The position numbers and the translations under genes are program-made. Of a DNA stretch of 64,000 nt, positions 8,060 through 15,283 are shown piece after piece. Every line of letters starts with the position of its first letter. The first letter of the stretch is position 1. Origin of the DNA: Devosia ginsengisoli (GTDB lineage Bacteria; Pseudomonadota; Alphaproteobacteria; Rhizobiales; Devosiaceae); the NCBI RefSeq assembly GCF_007859655.1, contig NZ_CP042304.1, positions 2,666,001-2,730,000 on the forward strand. Reading direction: 5' to 3'. The notes under the pieces were generated by a model. It saw only the letters and a list, made by a program, of their open reading frames with translations. It ran no database searches and was not told where the DNA came from.

Positions 8060-8079
8060 GCTAATGAAATTTCATTAGC
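8060..8079. promoter_or_regulatory. 20-bp perfect palindrome, likely operator
   Basis: GCTAATGAAATTTCATTAGC is a perfect, spacer-less palindrome of 20 bp in AT-rich sequence between two divergent genes. It lies just after the promoter-like element and overlaps the expected transcription start, the classic place for a repressor site. The HTH protein encoded next door (7021-7998) is the obvious candidate binder. Confidence 0.65.
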
Positions 8080-8089
8080 AATCAAATTG

Positions 8090-8689
8090 ATGACTGACTT
8101 GGACCATCATCGCCGTTTTATCGAGGCGCTTAAGTCGCGCTGGGATGCTGTGGGCGGACCCGTGTCGCTCACGAGCTTTCTCAATGAGTGCCGGTCGGTG
8201 ATTGCGCCGCTTCTGGTGCGCCGGGTTCCCTGGTCATGGATCGCGCCGCGGGTGGTTGCCGTCTACCTGAACCCCAGCGCCAATGTGCCGGTCGATGTTG
8301 CGCCGCTCGGAGTGGCAGAGAAGAAGACGCTGATCCAGCTTTATTCGAGGACGACCCTGCGCAACCAGCGCCTTGGGCTTGACGCCGCACGTGCCATCGC
8401 GCCTGAACCGGCTCCTGCGGTTTCCATCGCGGCTCCGGTGCATGCGGAAACAAAGATTCACCCGCCCAAGCCGCCGCAGATGGGCGATCCCCCGATGAGC
8501 GCCGCGCGCGACGGGCCCGCATTCGCCAGGGTGCCGATATCAGCAAACGACTTGGACAATTTGAGTGAGCATCATGAGTTATCCTTTTCCCACCCTTTCT
8601 ATCCCTGCTGGCATCCGTATCGGCTTTTTTGTGACGGTGAGCCCCAAGAAATCCGCAAAGACAACGGTATCGCGTATTGCGGCAAATGA
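8090..8689 (+). CDS. Unknown island protein, C-terminus possibly frameshifted
   Basis: 199 aa from the ATG at 8090 (a TTG sits one codon earlier). The first ~110 residues look real (LDHHRRFIEALKSRWDAVGGPVSLTSFLNECRSVIAPLLVRRVPWSWIAPRVVA...), followed by an Ala/Pro-rich linker. I do not recognise the family; small plasmid DNA-binding or mobilisation accessory proteins are possible. The last ~38 codons overlap the next gene by 116 bp and have no protein-like character. Both other frames stop at 8553-8561, right before the next start, so an upstream frameshift would restore normal operon spacing. Confidence 0.55.
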   Translation: MTDLDHHRRFIEALKSRWDAVGGPVSLTSFLNECRSVIAPLLVRRVPWSWIAPRVVAVYLNPSANVPVDVAPLGVAEKKTLIQLYSRTTLRNQRLGLDAARAIAPEPAPAVSIAAPVHAETKIHPPKPPQMGDPPMSAARDGPAFARVPISANDLDNLSEHHELSFSHPFYPCWHPYRLFCDGEPQEIRKDNGIAYCGK

Positions 8690-9398
8690 GTTCGCTGATG
8701 GCGGATTTGAGCTGGTCGTTCTCCAGCACGACATCCACCACCTGCTCGAGTGCTTTGCGCCGACGGTACGGATCGATCTCGCCAAGGCCTCGCAGATCAT
8801 GCGCGGCAAGACGTCGATCGATCTCCACAATCACTCGCCGTTGAGCGACGCCCTTTTGTCGCTTCCCGACCACCCCCGCCGCGTTGTCTTGCTCGACGCC
8901 TCGGCTCAGGGCTCGGAGCGCATCGGCTCGATCCTGAACGCCGGCCGGTTCAACAAGTGGCTGGCCAACCGGGGAATTCACGCCATGTTTGCCGTTCCGA
9001 TGCGCCCTATCCACGATTCCGCGCTCGGTGCCGTCACCATGATCGAGGAACTTCATGCGGTGATGCCCGATCATTTCGTCGTGCCAGTGCCGGTCTGCGA
9101 TCCCAGCGATCTCGCATTGTTGCCCAAGGACCATCCGTTCTTCGATGCAATCAAGTTGGCCCGCCATGGCGTTATCCATCTGCCGGCGCTTGGTGAGGAG
9201 ATCGCTGCCGGCCTCGAACGTCTGGAACGCCCGCTCAGCGAGATTGCCGATCCCGACAGCGAGGAGACCCTCAAATATATCGTGGAAGCGTCCGGTCACG
9301 ACCGCCTGGTCTCTGGCCTTATTTCCGAAGGGGCGCAGCAATTGGTTTCGGCTTTTGAAAGCGCCATTGCCCCTTTGGAATTGGCGCCGGGCGGGTAA
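8574..9398 (+). CDS. ParA/TraL-like protein with degenerate Walker A
   Basis: 274 aa from the ATG at 8574 (GTG at 8565 is an alternative). The fold pattern is that of a ParA/MinD-type ATPase: strand GIRIGFFVTV, loop SPKKSAKTTVSRIAANEFA, a second strand ELVVLQHD, and RRVVLLDAS at the usual place of the second acidic strand. The glycines of the canonical KGGVGKTT loop are replaced (PKKSAKTT); only Lys-Thr-Thr remains. Nucleotide binding may therefore be weak, altered or lost. TraL-type conjugation proteins and partition ATPases are the nearest families I can suggest. It follows the 8090 gene and precedes a small basic protein, probably as one operon. Confidence 0.6.
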   Translation: MSYPFPTLSIPAGIRIGFFVTVSPKKSAKTTVSRIAANEFADGGFELVVLQHDIHHLLECFAPTVRIDLAKASQIMRGKTSIDLHNHSPLSDALLSLPDHPRRVVLLDASAQGSERIGSILNAGRFNKWLANRGIHAMFAVPMRPIHDSALGAVTMIEELHAVMPDHFVVPVPVCDPSDLALLPKDHPFFDAIKLARHGVIHLPALGEEIAAGLERLERPLSEIADPDSEETLKYIVEASGHDRLVSGLISEGAQQLVSAFESAIAPLELAPGG

Positions 9399-9460
9399 GG
9401 CTCGGCGCACCGGCCCGACCGCCCATTTCCCGTCGCTGGGTACGCTGGGCGACTTCTCAC

Positions 9461-9943
9461 ATGGAAGCGGGCCACTACAGATGGATGAATGGCCTGGCAT
9501 CCGCTGCCGGATATCTGTCCGAAACGGAACTTGACGACCTTTTCCGGGCAATGCGGCGCAGGCTTGAGCGCAGTGAGGATGCCGCGCTCGCCTGGCTTGC
9601 TGAACAGCAGGGCGGGAAGAAGTTTGCAAGGCGCTATCCCAAGCTGTCCTCGGCCTCGATCAGACAGGTTAATACCCGGTGGCGAGGCGCCACCCGGCGC
9701 GCCATAATGCGTATCAATCGTTCGAGACCGCTGCGGTCAGGCCATGACGTCGAGCTTGAGCGACTTCTGCTCCGGCTATCGCCTTGGCGGTTGATCGCTA
9801 TCCACGTCTGCTTCTGGCGCCATCGGGTGCTGGATACCTACTGGAGGCGGCGCGCCAGACGCTTGTCGAAGCGGATCGCGAGTTCAATCAGAGAGGATGC
9901 CAGGCGCTTCTGGCACTGGATTTCACAGGCAAGACAACGCTGA
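9461..9943 (+). CDS. Small basic unknown protein, 3' part of uncertain frame
   Basis: 160 aa. The first ~100 residues are helical and charged (ETELDDLFRAMRRRLERSEDAALAWLAEQQGGKKFARRYPKLSSASIRQVNTRWRGATRRA). From about 9780 the frame becomes Trp/Arg-rich. A -1 frame from there to 9978 gives a more protein-like tail (LAVDRYPRLLLAPSGAGYLLEAARQ...). Either frame could be the true 3' end, so a frameshift near 9780 is possible. The spacing of 62 bp from the ParA-like gene is consistent with a shared transcript. Family not recognised. Confidence 0.45.
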   Translation: MEAGHYRWMNGLASAAGYLSETELDDLFRAMRRRLERSEDAALAWLAEQQGGKKFARRYPKLSSASIRQVNTRWRGATRRAIMRINRSRPLRSGHDVELERLLLRLSPWRLIAIHVCFWRHRVLDTYWRRRARRLSKRIASSIREDARRFWHWISQARQR

Positions 9944-9972
9944 AACGGCGATCGAACAGACAGCAGATTGAT

Positions 9973-10138
9973 TCATGAACCCGCTGCTATTGCGACTCCC
10001 CCGATAAAAGGCGCTGCGCCGGTATTCGGCCGGTCAGTCAGCGCGGTGAAGCCGAAGGTGGCGTAGAGGTCTGCGGCCTTTCCGTTAATTGCGTCGGCAA
10101 ATATGGCATGTGCGCAGCCTCGGCCACGGTCCTGAGTC
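9973..10138 (-). pseudogene. C-terminal remnant of a GNAT acetyltransferase
   Basis: The minus strand encodes an open stretch ending at a stop at 9973-9975: AHAIFADAINGKAADLYATFGFTALTD, then a Pro/Gly-rich end. The AxxFYxxFGF-type pattern is the C-terminal end of GNAT acetyltransferases, as in toxin-type GNATs. The acetyl-CoA loop and N-terminal two thirds are absent upstream, where the histidine phosphatase gene begins. It is a truncated gene. Confidence 0.55.
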
Positions 10139-10139
10139 A

Positions 10140-10721
10140 TCAGCTCAGGAACGTGACTTTCCCGTCCGCAAGGCAGGCCAGCCCGCCATCGGGCACCGTA
10201 AGCCGCAGCGCCTCGTGACGCGGCACTCCAAGATAAACTCCCATGAGCACGCGACCTGCGACCCCGTGCGATACGGCTATAGTGGAACCGGAAACCGACT
10301 TCAGCCAGGCTCCAAGCCGGGCGCTCGCACCCTCGAAGCTCTCGCCATCGGGAGCTCTGAAGAACCAGTCAAAGGCCCCTGCACCGTCCAGCGCACCTGG
10401 GTATTCAATGCTAATCTCGTATGCTGTCATCCCGTCCCAGGAGCCGAAGCTGACCTCAGCCAGCCGATCGTCGGTCTTGAGGCTCACCTGGGACATGTTC
10501 GCGAGCAGGCGTGATGCCGTAACCTGCGCTCGTTCCAGCGGGCTGACTTGACACTGCAGGGGTTCGTCCCTGCCTTCGAGTGCGTTGAGCAGCACTTGCC
10601 CCATCCGGTCGACCTGCCCCAGCCCATATTCCGTAAGGGGGGAATTCTGCAGGCCCTGCAGTCGCCCCAGTGTGTTCCAGACTGTCTGACCGTGTCGCAC
10701 GAGATAAATTACCTGACCCAT
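10140..10721 (-). CDS. Histidine phosphatase family protein (phosphoglycerate mutase-like)
   Basis: 193 aa from MGQVIYLVRHGQTVWN; the longer upstream frame adds a non-conserved leader. The RHG motif with the catalytic His is at residues 8-12. SPLERAQVTA follows, then EVSFGSWDG, and the second catalytic His is in AVSHGVAGR. This fits the phosphatase branch of the superfamily (GpmB/CobC-like). Substrate cannot be told from sequence. It stands between two decayed genes and seems to be a single transcription unit. Its 5' region (10722-10911) holds a small CGTTAT-GGCG-ATAACG hairpin near 10855-10870. Confidence 0.88.
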   Translation of the reverse strand: MGQVIYLVRHGQTVWNTLGRLQGLQNSPLTEYGLGQVDRMGQVLLNALEGRDEPLQCQVSPLERAQVTASRLLANMSQVSLKTDDRLAEVSFGSWDGMTAYEISIEYPGALDGAGAFDWFFRAPDGESFEGASARLGAWLKSVSGSTIAVSHGVAGRVLMGVYLGVPRHEALRLTVPDGGLACLADGKVTFLS

Positions 10722-10911
10722 GATCAAAATACCTGTTCCGCACCTTGCTCTTGGCCGCCGTGCCGGCAATTGACTATCTACAGCGAAAAATTGAGAAACA
10801 TCTACATTTGGACGCCAGGTACAGAGGGGCAAAATGAAAGTGACTGACGCTCGCCGTTATGGCGATAACGTTTGCTACGGATACACTCCACCACTCCTCC
10901 ATCCGGCATCA

Positions 10912-11405
10912 TCACGCACCGGTGAAAGGCAGGCTGCCAGACAGCGTGTTTAAGCCCTCGGCCATCGTCGGATCGGCGAGAATGGCATCACGTAAGGCAG
11001 TTGTCCGAGCATGGCGGCCTGCACCACTGCCATCACTTCACCCGACCGTCCCCTCACCTGCTTGACATCGGCGGACAACAACACCTCGATGCCGTCCGCC
11101 TCCAGGATGGCCTTCACCGCCTGTGAAACATCGGCGTCTTTGCGCCGCAACAGCCGGACGCCATGATCGATGGCCGTTACGCGGCTGCCGAAGCGCCGAT
11201 AGGCCTGGGCGAGTTCGAGGCCGACATACCCCCGCCAATCACAATCAGATGGCCCGGCAGGCGATCCAGTCGAGTGCCTCGATGGGTAGGCGGTTCAGCC
11301 TCGTCGAGACCCGGAATTGGCGGGATGTTGGGATGCGTGCCCAGATTGAGGAATAGTTTTCGGTGGCAAGTCGCCACGTTCCGCCATCCAGACGGGCCAG
11401 TTGGC
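10912..11405 (-). pseudogene. Decayed pyridine nucleotide-disulfide oxidoreductase (MerA-like)
   Basis: Pieces of one flavoprotein lie in different frames: RLDGGTWRLATEN, LNLGTHPNIPPIPGLDEAE, GHLIVIGGG (NAD-binding strand), LELAQAYRRFGSRVTAIDHG, LLRRKDADVSQAVKAILEADGIEVLLSADVKQV, and a C-terminal DAILADPTMAEGLNTLSGSLPF before a stop at 10912. The N-terminal FAD domain is gone, the frame breaks several times, and sequence between the NAD domain and the dimerisation end is missing. It is a clear pseudogene of the mercuric reductase/dihydrolipoamide dehydrogenase superfamily. Confidence 0.8.
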
Positions 11406-11955
11406 ATCAGAGCAAGTCCTCAGGTTTCAGGCTTATGGGTATGGAAATGTTCGAGCTGGACAGATGCGGGGCTTTTGTCAGTTTTGTCGCTTCCGTCAAT
11501 TCCGGCGCAGCCGGCCACCCGCCCGTTAACCCTTGTTTACTATTTGTTCCGGGCGGGGTTGATTGGATCGGGGATCCAGTGGAGCCTAGCTATGTCGATT
11601 CGCACTGCCGAATCGATGTCGGACCGGGGCCGCCGCAAGGCGGCCGACCCGCTGTTACCAGCAGCAGGCCGGCCTGACCAACGCAACCCTGCTTACACAG
11701 GAGTGTACGATGGCTATGTCCATGTACCGGCGGCGCACCTGCGCCTGCAAGGCCCCGAACACAGTTTCGGGGGGTAATCCCAACTCCGATCGGGTGACCA
11801 CCGTCCAGGCCGCGGCCTGGATCTGCGTCGGCGCTCCGGGCGCGCGGCGGTCCTGACCGACCCCGGCGAGGCGCTGTTCCTCGCCATGTACCCGGCGCCT
11901 CGCCCCTACCCTCATTGGTTTCCCGTCATGTCCGGCCCCGCCGGAGGAGTTTTTC
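11406..11955. other. Intergenic region upstream of the FtsH-like operon
   Basis: 550 bp between a pseudogene and the 11956 gene. It holds one small open frame with a fair ribosome site (11592-11777), a short inverted repeat CGATTCG/CGAATCG in its 5' part, and Pro/Arg-rich noncoding sequence afterwards. Promoter sequences for the operon should be here, but I cannot assign a convincing -35/-10 pair. Confidence 0.4.
11592..11777 (+). CDS. Possible 61-aa small protein
   Basis: An ATG preceded by GTGGAG at suitable spacing opens a frame of 61 codons, MSIRTAESMSDRGRRKAAD... ending in EHSFGG. It is Arg- and Gly/Pro-rich with no domain or membrane segment. It precedes the three-gene FtsH-like operon on the same strand. 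It may be a real short gene, a leader peptide or chance; I have no family support. Confidence 0.22.
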   Translation: MSIRTAESMSDRGRRKAADPLLPAAGRPDQRNPAYTGVYDGYVHVPAAHLRLQGPEHSFGG

Positions 11956-12798
11956 ATGTCCCATGCCCATGCGCCCCTGGCACCATCGGATCTGCCTGCC
12001 CATCCCCTCGCGCATTTGCCGTTCGAACCCGTCGTCGAACGGCTCACTGCCAAATGGCCCCAGCACCGAGCCGCCCTCCTGTCGGCCTCTCCCGGCTTTG
12101 CCCTGATCGCCAGCGTCGATGGCAACTGGCTGCTCGCCCCCTGCGGTCCCGATGCGGATCCTGCCGTGATCGAAGGGCGTATCGAGCGCTATATGATCAA
12201 CCGCTTCATCCTGATCACCGGCGCACCTACGCTCACGATCGCTCAGGCCGCCGCGGCACGCCGCATCGCCCACCAGACGCTGAGTGGTCCTGCCGCCATG
12301 CCGATCCTGGGGCCTTGCCCTGCCGGCGCCGCGGTCGGACCGTCCGACTATGCCGCGCTCCGCATCATGGTGGGCATGGCGCTCCACCGTCTCCATGACG
12401 AAGGCGTCCTGCCTGCCCAGGCCGCGCCGAGACAACTCGAGACCGGTGTGGTCACTGCCGCCGATGCCGCGGCCGCCGCTGCCCTGGCCGCCTTTAACCC
12501 GATCGCAGCATCACCCCTCAGGCTCGAAGGCGACCTGCATGTCCGCGTCGTGGAGGTGGTGGGCGGCTATGTGCTGCTGCCGGGCTCCTGCATCGACCTA
12601 GCGGCTAGCGGGGGCGCCGAGCGCATCAGCCGGCTGCTGGAAGACAGCCATGCCGGCCTGCTGTTGGCCCAGCAGGGCGGCATCTACTGGCTGCAGCAGC
12701 CGATCGGCTTCGCCACGCTCGAGGCCATCGCGATCTATTGCCTGGGGGACCGCGCGGCGTCGGAGGCGCGCTGGCATTGGATGACCGAGGTGCCCTAG
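11956..12798 (+). CDS. Unknown 280-aa protein, first gene of the FtsH-like operon
   Basis: A strong ribosome site (GGAGGAG, 6 bp before ATG) fixes the start. The protein is Ala-rich, soluble and without signal peptide or membrane helices. It has two halves: residues about 30-150 (FALIASVDGNWLLAPCGPDAD...RIERYMINRFILITG) and about 165-275 (LHVRVVEVVGGYVLLPGSCIDLAASGG...GGIYWLQQPIGFATLEAIAIYCLG). The mixed strand/helix pattern has no motif I recognise. It is followed 127 bp later by the FtsH-like protease gene and then a small coupled gene. It may be a substrate adaptor or target of the protease; this is inference from position only. Confidence 0.6.
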   Translation: MSHAHAPLAPSDLPAHPLAHLPFEPVVERLTAKWPQHRAALLSASPGFALIASVDGNWLLAPCGPDADPAVIEGRIERYMINRFILITGAPTLTIAQAAAARRIAHQTLSGPAAMPILGPCPAGAAVGPSDYAALRIMVGMALHRLHDEGVLPAQAAPRQLETGVVTAADAAAAAALAAFNPIAASPLRLEGDLHVRVVEVVGGYVLLPGSCIDLAASGGAERISRLLEDSHAGLLLAQQGGIYWLQQPIGFATLEAIAIYCLGDRAASEARWHWMTEVP

Positions 12799-12925
12799 CA
12801 GGGCTTGCGCGGCGACGCCTTGTTCGTTCGCCTCACCAGCATGCCACTCACCCTATGAACCTGCCGTGCTCGAACCACGGCATGTCACCGAGACCAATCA
12901 ATACCCCTCCTCTTCAGGCAGTCCG

Positions 12926-14791
12926 ATGACTCCTTCCAACTCCACTCCATCCTCCCTGCGACGGCTCGGCATCGCCCTGCTCGAGGCAACCCTTGGACCC
13001 GACCGCCTGATTGATCTCGCCGGCCACAGCCACCGCGTGCTGATCATTCGCGTGCCCGACAAAACCTGGCTCACGCCGCTGCACGAGGCGGCCGAGCAGT
13101 TCCTGCCCGAGGTGCGCCCGCTCAGCATTATCAGGCGCGATCGGGACGATGCCGACCGCCTGGCCAGCCTCTATCTCGAAGCGGGTCCATCATCGCTCTG
13201 GCTCACCCATGATCCTGAGCTGCTGCCCCCGGTGATCCGGCTGGCCGCCGACGAGGTACTGTCCCTGGCGCCCATCACAACTGCCCTGCTGGGCCAGGTC
13301 ATCGCCGGAAGCACCGGCCGCGTCCCTCGCCGGCTGCGTCCCACCGATCATGCCGGACTGGGCCTGTTCGAGATTGCCGCCGCCATCCGGCCCGATACCA
13401 CCGCCGACCAATGCGTCACCCGCCTGCGTCACATGGCGCGCCGCCAGGCCGAGGCCGGCATCCATCATCCCGATCCGGACCTGCTGGCCCTGCCCATTGT
13501 CGGGGCGGCGGCCAGGGACTGGGCAAGCGGGGTCGCCAGCGCCTTTGCCGCCATCCGGGCGGGAACGGCGAACGCTTCCCTGCTGCGCCATACCGTACTG
13601 CACGGCATGCCCGGCACCGGCAAGTCGCTGCTGGCCCGCGCCGCCGCCGCCAAGGCTTGCGTGCCGGTACTCGAGGCCAGCATTCCCGGCTTCTTCAGCG
13701 GCAGCGACGGCCATCTCAACACCGTTCTCTCCGGCGTGAACGGTTTCATCGACCGCCTGATCGCCAGCGCACCGGCCATCGGGGTTCTCGACGAGGTCGA
13801 TGCCATCAGCGCCCGCTCCGCCCAGCGCGAGTACCAGGCCTATTGGACCAATCTCGTGGACGGGCTGCTCCTCGCCATCGATCGCCTCAATGCCTCCGGC
13901 GCAGCCGTGCTACTGGTCGCAACCACCAACCTGCTGTCCCATGTGGACCAGGCCATCGTCCGGCCCGGTCGCCTCGGGCACCACATCCTGATCGAGCCCC
14001 CCACCCGCGCCGACGACATCGGGGCCCTGTTGCGTCATCATCTGGAACGGCAGGCGCCGGCCCTGAAACTCTCCGATGCCACCCTGGCGCCACTGGTCCG
14101 CGCGCTGATCGGCCGCACGCCCGCTCGCATCGCCGATATCGTCAGCGCCGCCTGCGGCGCCGCCACCCTCGCCCGGCATTCACCTGACCTTGCCGATCTG
14201 TGGAAAGCCATGCCGCAGGGTCCCGATACCCGCGATAGCGACGGCGCCGCGCTGGCCGTGACAGCCCGCCACGAGGCCGCCCATGCCGTACTGGCGCTGC
14301 ACCTGGGCCGCCACCTCATCAGCATGAGCCTAATTCGGGACGGCGATCGGATCGGCCACACCCTCATCGCTGCCCTTGACCGGCCCGCCACCTTGGCCGA
14401 CCTCGAAGCCGAGGTGACCATCCTGCTGGGCGGACGCGCGATGGATCGGCTGGCCGGTCCCGGTCTCTGCGCCGGCGCCGCCGACGACCTGGAGCGGGCG
14501 CTCACCCTCATCGGCCTTGGCTACACAAGATGGGGTCTGCACGCCCTGCCCCTCAGCATGCCCGGCGAGACCATCGCCCAGCGCTGCGCCCGCGATCCCA
14601 CCCTGACCGCCGCCATCGATGCCGACCTGACCCGCCTGCAGCAGCGGGCCACCGACCTGGTCTCCACCCTTGCCGAGCCCATTGCCGCCCTTGCCGCAAC
14701 CTTGCTGGCCGAGCGCCATCTGGATGCCGACCGCATCCACGTCATCCTCGAACCTTTTGACGTCACAGACCCAACGGAGCCACAGCCATGA
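12926..14791 (+). CDS. FtsH-like AAA+ zinc metalloprotease without membrane anchor
   Basis: 621 aa from the ATG at 12926 (GTG at 12866 possible). It has a ~200-residue N-terminal domain of unknown type with no transmembrane helix, then an AAA+ module: Walker A GMPGTGKS (227-234), Walker B IGVLDEVD (285-292), sensor-1 VATTN (331-335), and an Arg-finger region RPGRLGHH (~346). A C-terminal M41-like peptidase follows with HEAAH (449-453) and a likely third metal ligand Asp in GAADDLERA (~521). FtsH unfolds and degrades proteins; lack of the two N-terminal membrane helices and the new N-domain set this one apart. It overlaps the next gene by 4 bp. Confidence 0.85.
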   Translation: MTPSNSTPSSLRRLGIALLEATLGPDRLIDLAGHSHRVLIIRVPDKTWLTPLHEAAEQFLPEVRPLSIIRRDRDDADRLASLYLEAGPSSLWLTHDPELLPPVIRLAADEVLSLAPITTALLGQVIAGSTGRVPRRLRPTDHAGLGLFEIAAAIRPDTTADQCVTRLRHMARRQAEAGIHHPDPDLLALPIVGAAARDWASGVASAFAAIRAGTANASLLRHTVLHGMPGTGKSLLARAAAAKACVPVLEASIPGFFSGSDGHLNTVLSGVNGFIDRLIASAPAIGVLDEVDAISARSAQREYQAYWTNLVDGLLLAIDRLNASGAAVLLVATTNLLSHVDQAIVRPGRLGHHILIEPPTRADDIGALLRHHLERQAPALKLSDATLAPLVRALIGRTPARIADIVSAACGAATLARHSPDLADLWKAMPQGPDTRDSDGAALAVTARHEAAHAVLALHLGRHLISMSLIRDGDRIGHTLIAALDRPATLADLEAEVTILLGGRAMDRLAGPGLCAGAADDLERALTLIGLGYTRWGLHALPLSMPGETIAQRCARDPTLTAAIDADLTRLQQRATDLVSTLAEPIAALAATLLAERHLDADRIHVILEPFDVTDPTEPQP

Positions 14792-15198
14792 CCCCCTTGC
14801 CCGAGTTCGACCTTCACTATCCCGACGGCCTCGCTTTGCTCGATCTCGGTGCGCTCATCGACCCCGATGCCATCCCCCGGACCCAACACCACCTCCCCCT
14901 TGTCGAAAAGCTGTCCCGGGCCATCGCCGACATCGAGCGCCTCAAGCAGGGCTGGCGGCCAACGCCCCAGGACCTCGCCCAGGCGCCGCTTCTCTCATCC
15001 TGGTCCTTCGCCGGTAGCCTCACGCCTGGCGGCACCTATCTGTCCGGCATCGTCACCGGACATCCGACAATCCAAAGCGGCGCCTTCTGCACGACATCCG
15101 TCCTCGTCGCCATCGAGGCCAGATCATGGACATGGGCGAGAACCGCATCACGCTTCTATCGCATCGAGCCGGGCGGGCCAGCCGCCCGGAGACGATGA
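14788..15198 (+). CDS. Small unknown protein coupled to the FtsH-like protease
   Basis: 136 aa; its ATG overlaps the protease stop (ATGA), so translation is coupled. Notable parts are LPLVEKLSRAIADIERLKQGWRPTPQDLAQAPLLSSWSF in the middle and a conserved-looking C-terminal WTWARTASRFYRIEPGG. From memory this resembles a small DUF family (possibly DUF6634) often found near such ATPases, but I cannot confirm it. No catalytic motif, signal peptide or membrane segment is seen. Co-transcription suggests an adaptor or regulator of the protease. Confidence 0.6.
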   Translation: MTPLPEFDLHYPDGLALLDLGALIDPDAIPRTQHHLPLVEKLSRAIADIERLKQGWRPTPQDLAQAPLLSSWSFAGSLTPGGTYLSGIVTGHPTIQSGAFCTTSVLVAIEARSWTWARTASRFYRIEPGGPAARRR

Positions 15199-15283
15199 AA
15201 CCGGCCGCACCCTGGATCAACGTGCTCGATTAGGAGCGCTTGGGCGTAGGCGCATACCAACAGGAAAACACGCGCCTTCCCCG

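Larger units (their letters stand above)
5523..9978. mobile_element. Putative accessory island or integrated plasmid-like remnant
   Basis: Between the ku-ligD operon and a GNAT remnant lie, in order, a frameshifted tyrosine recombinase, a 20-bp direct repeat, two 5-unit arrays of 11-bp repeats, an HTH protein, a 20-bp palindrome in a divergent promoter, an unknown protein, a ParA-like protein and a small basic protein. None is a housekeeping gene. Recombinase, repeat array and ParA-like ATPase together suggest a plasmid-derived or integrative element. I find no flanking att repeats and no tRNA, so the limits are only the outer genes. Confidence 0.4.

Noticed and set aside
8181..9629. Long minus-strand open frame (482 codons) opposite the ParA-like gene
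   Set aside because: Low-complexity Arg/Gly composition, no start context, and the plus strand shows a coherent ParA-like fold.
9784..9978. Separate small gene MAVDRYPRLLL...
   Set aside because: Better explained as an alternative-frame tail of the 9461 gene after a possible frameshift; no ribosome site of its own.
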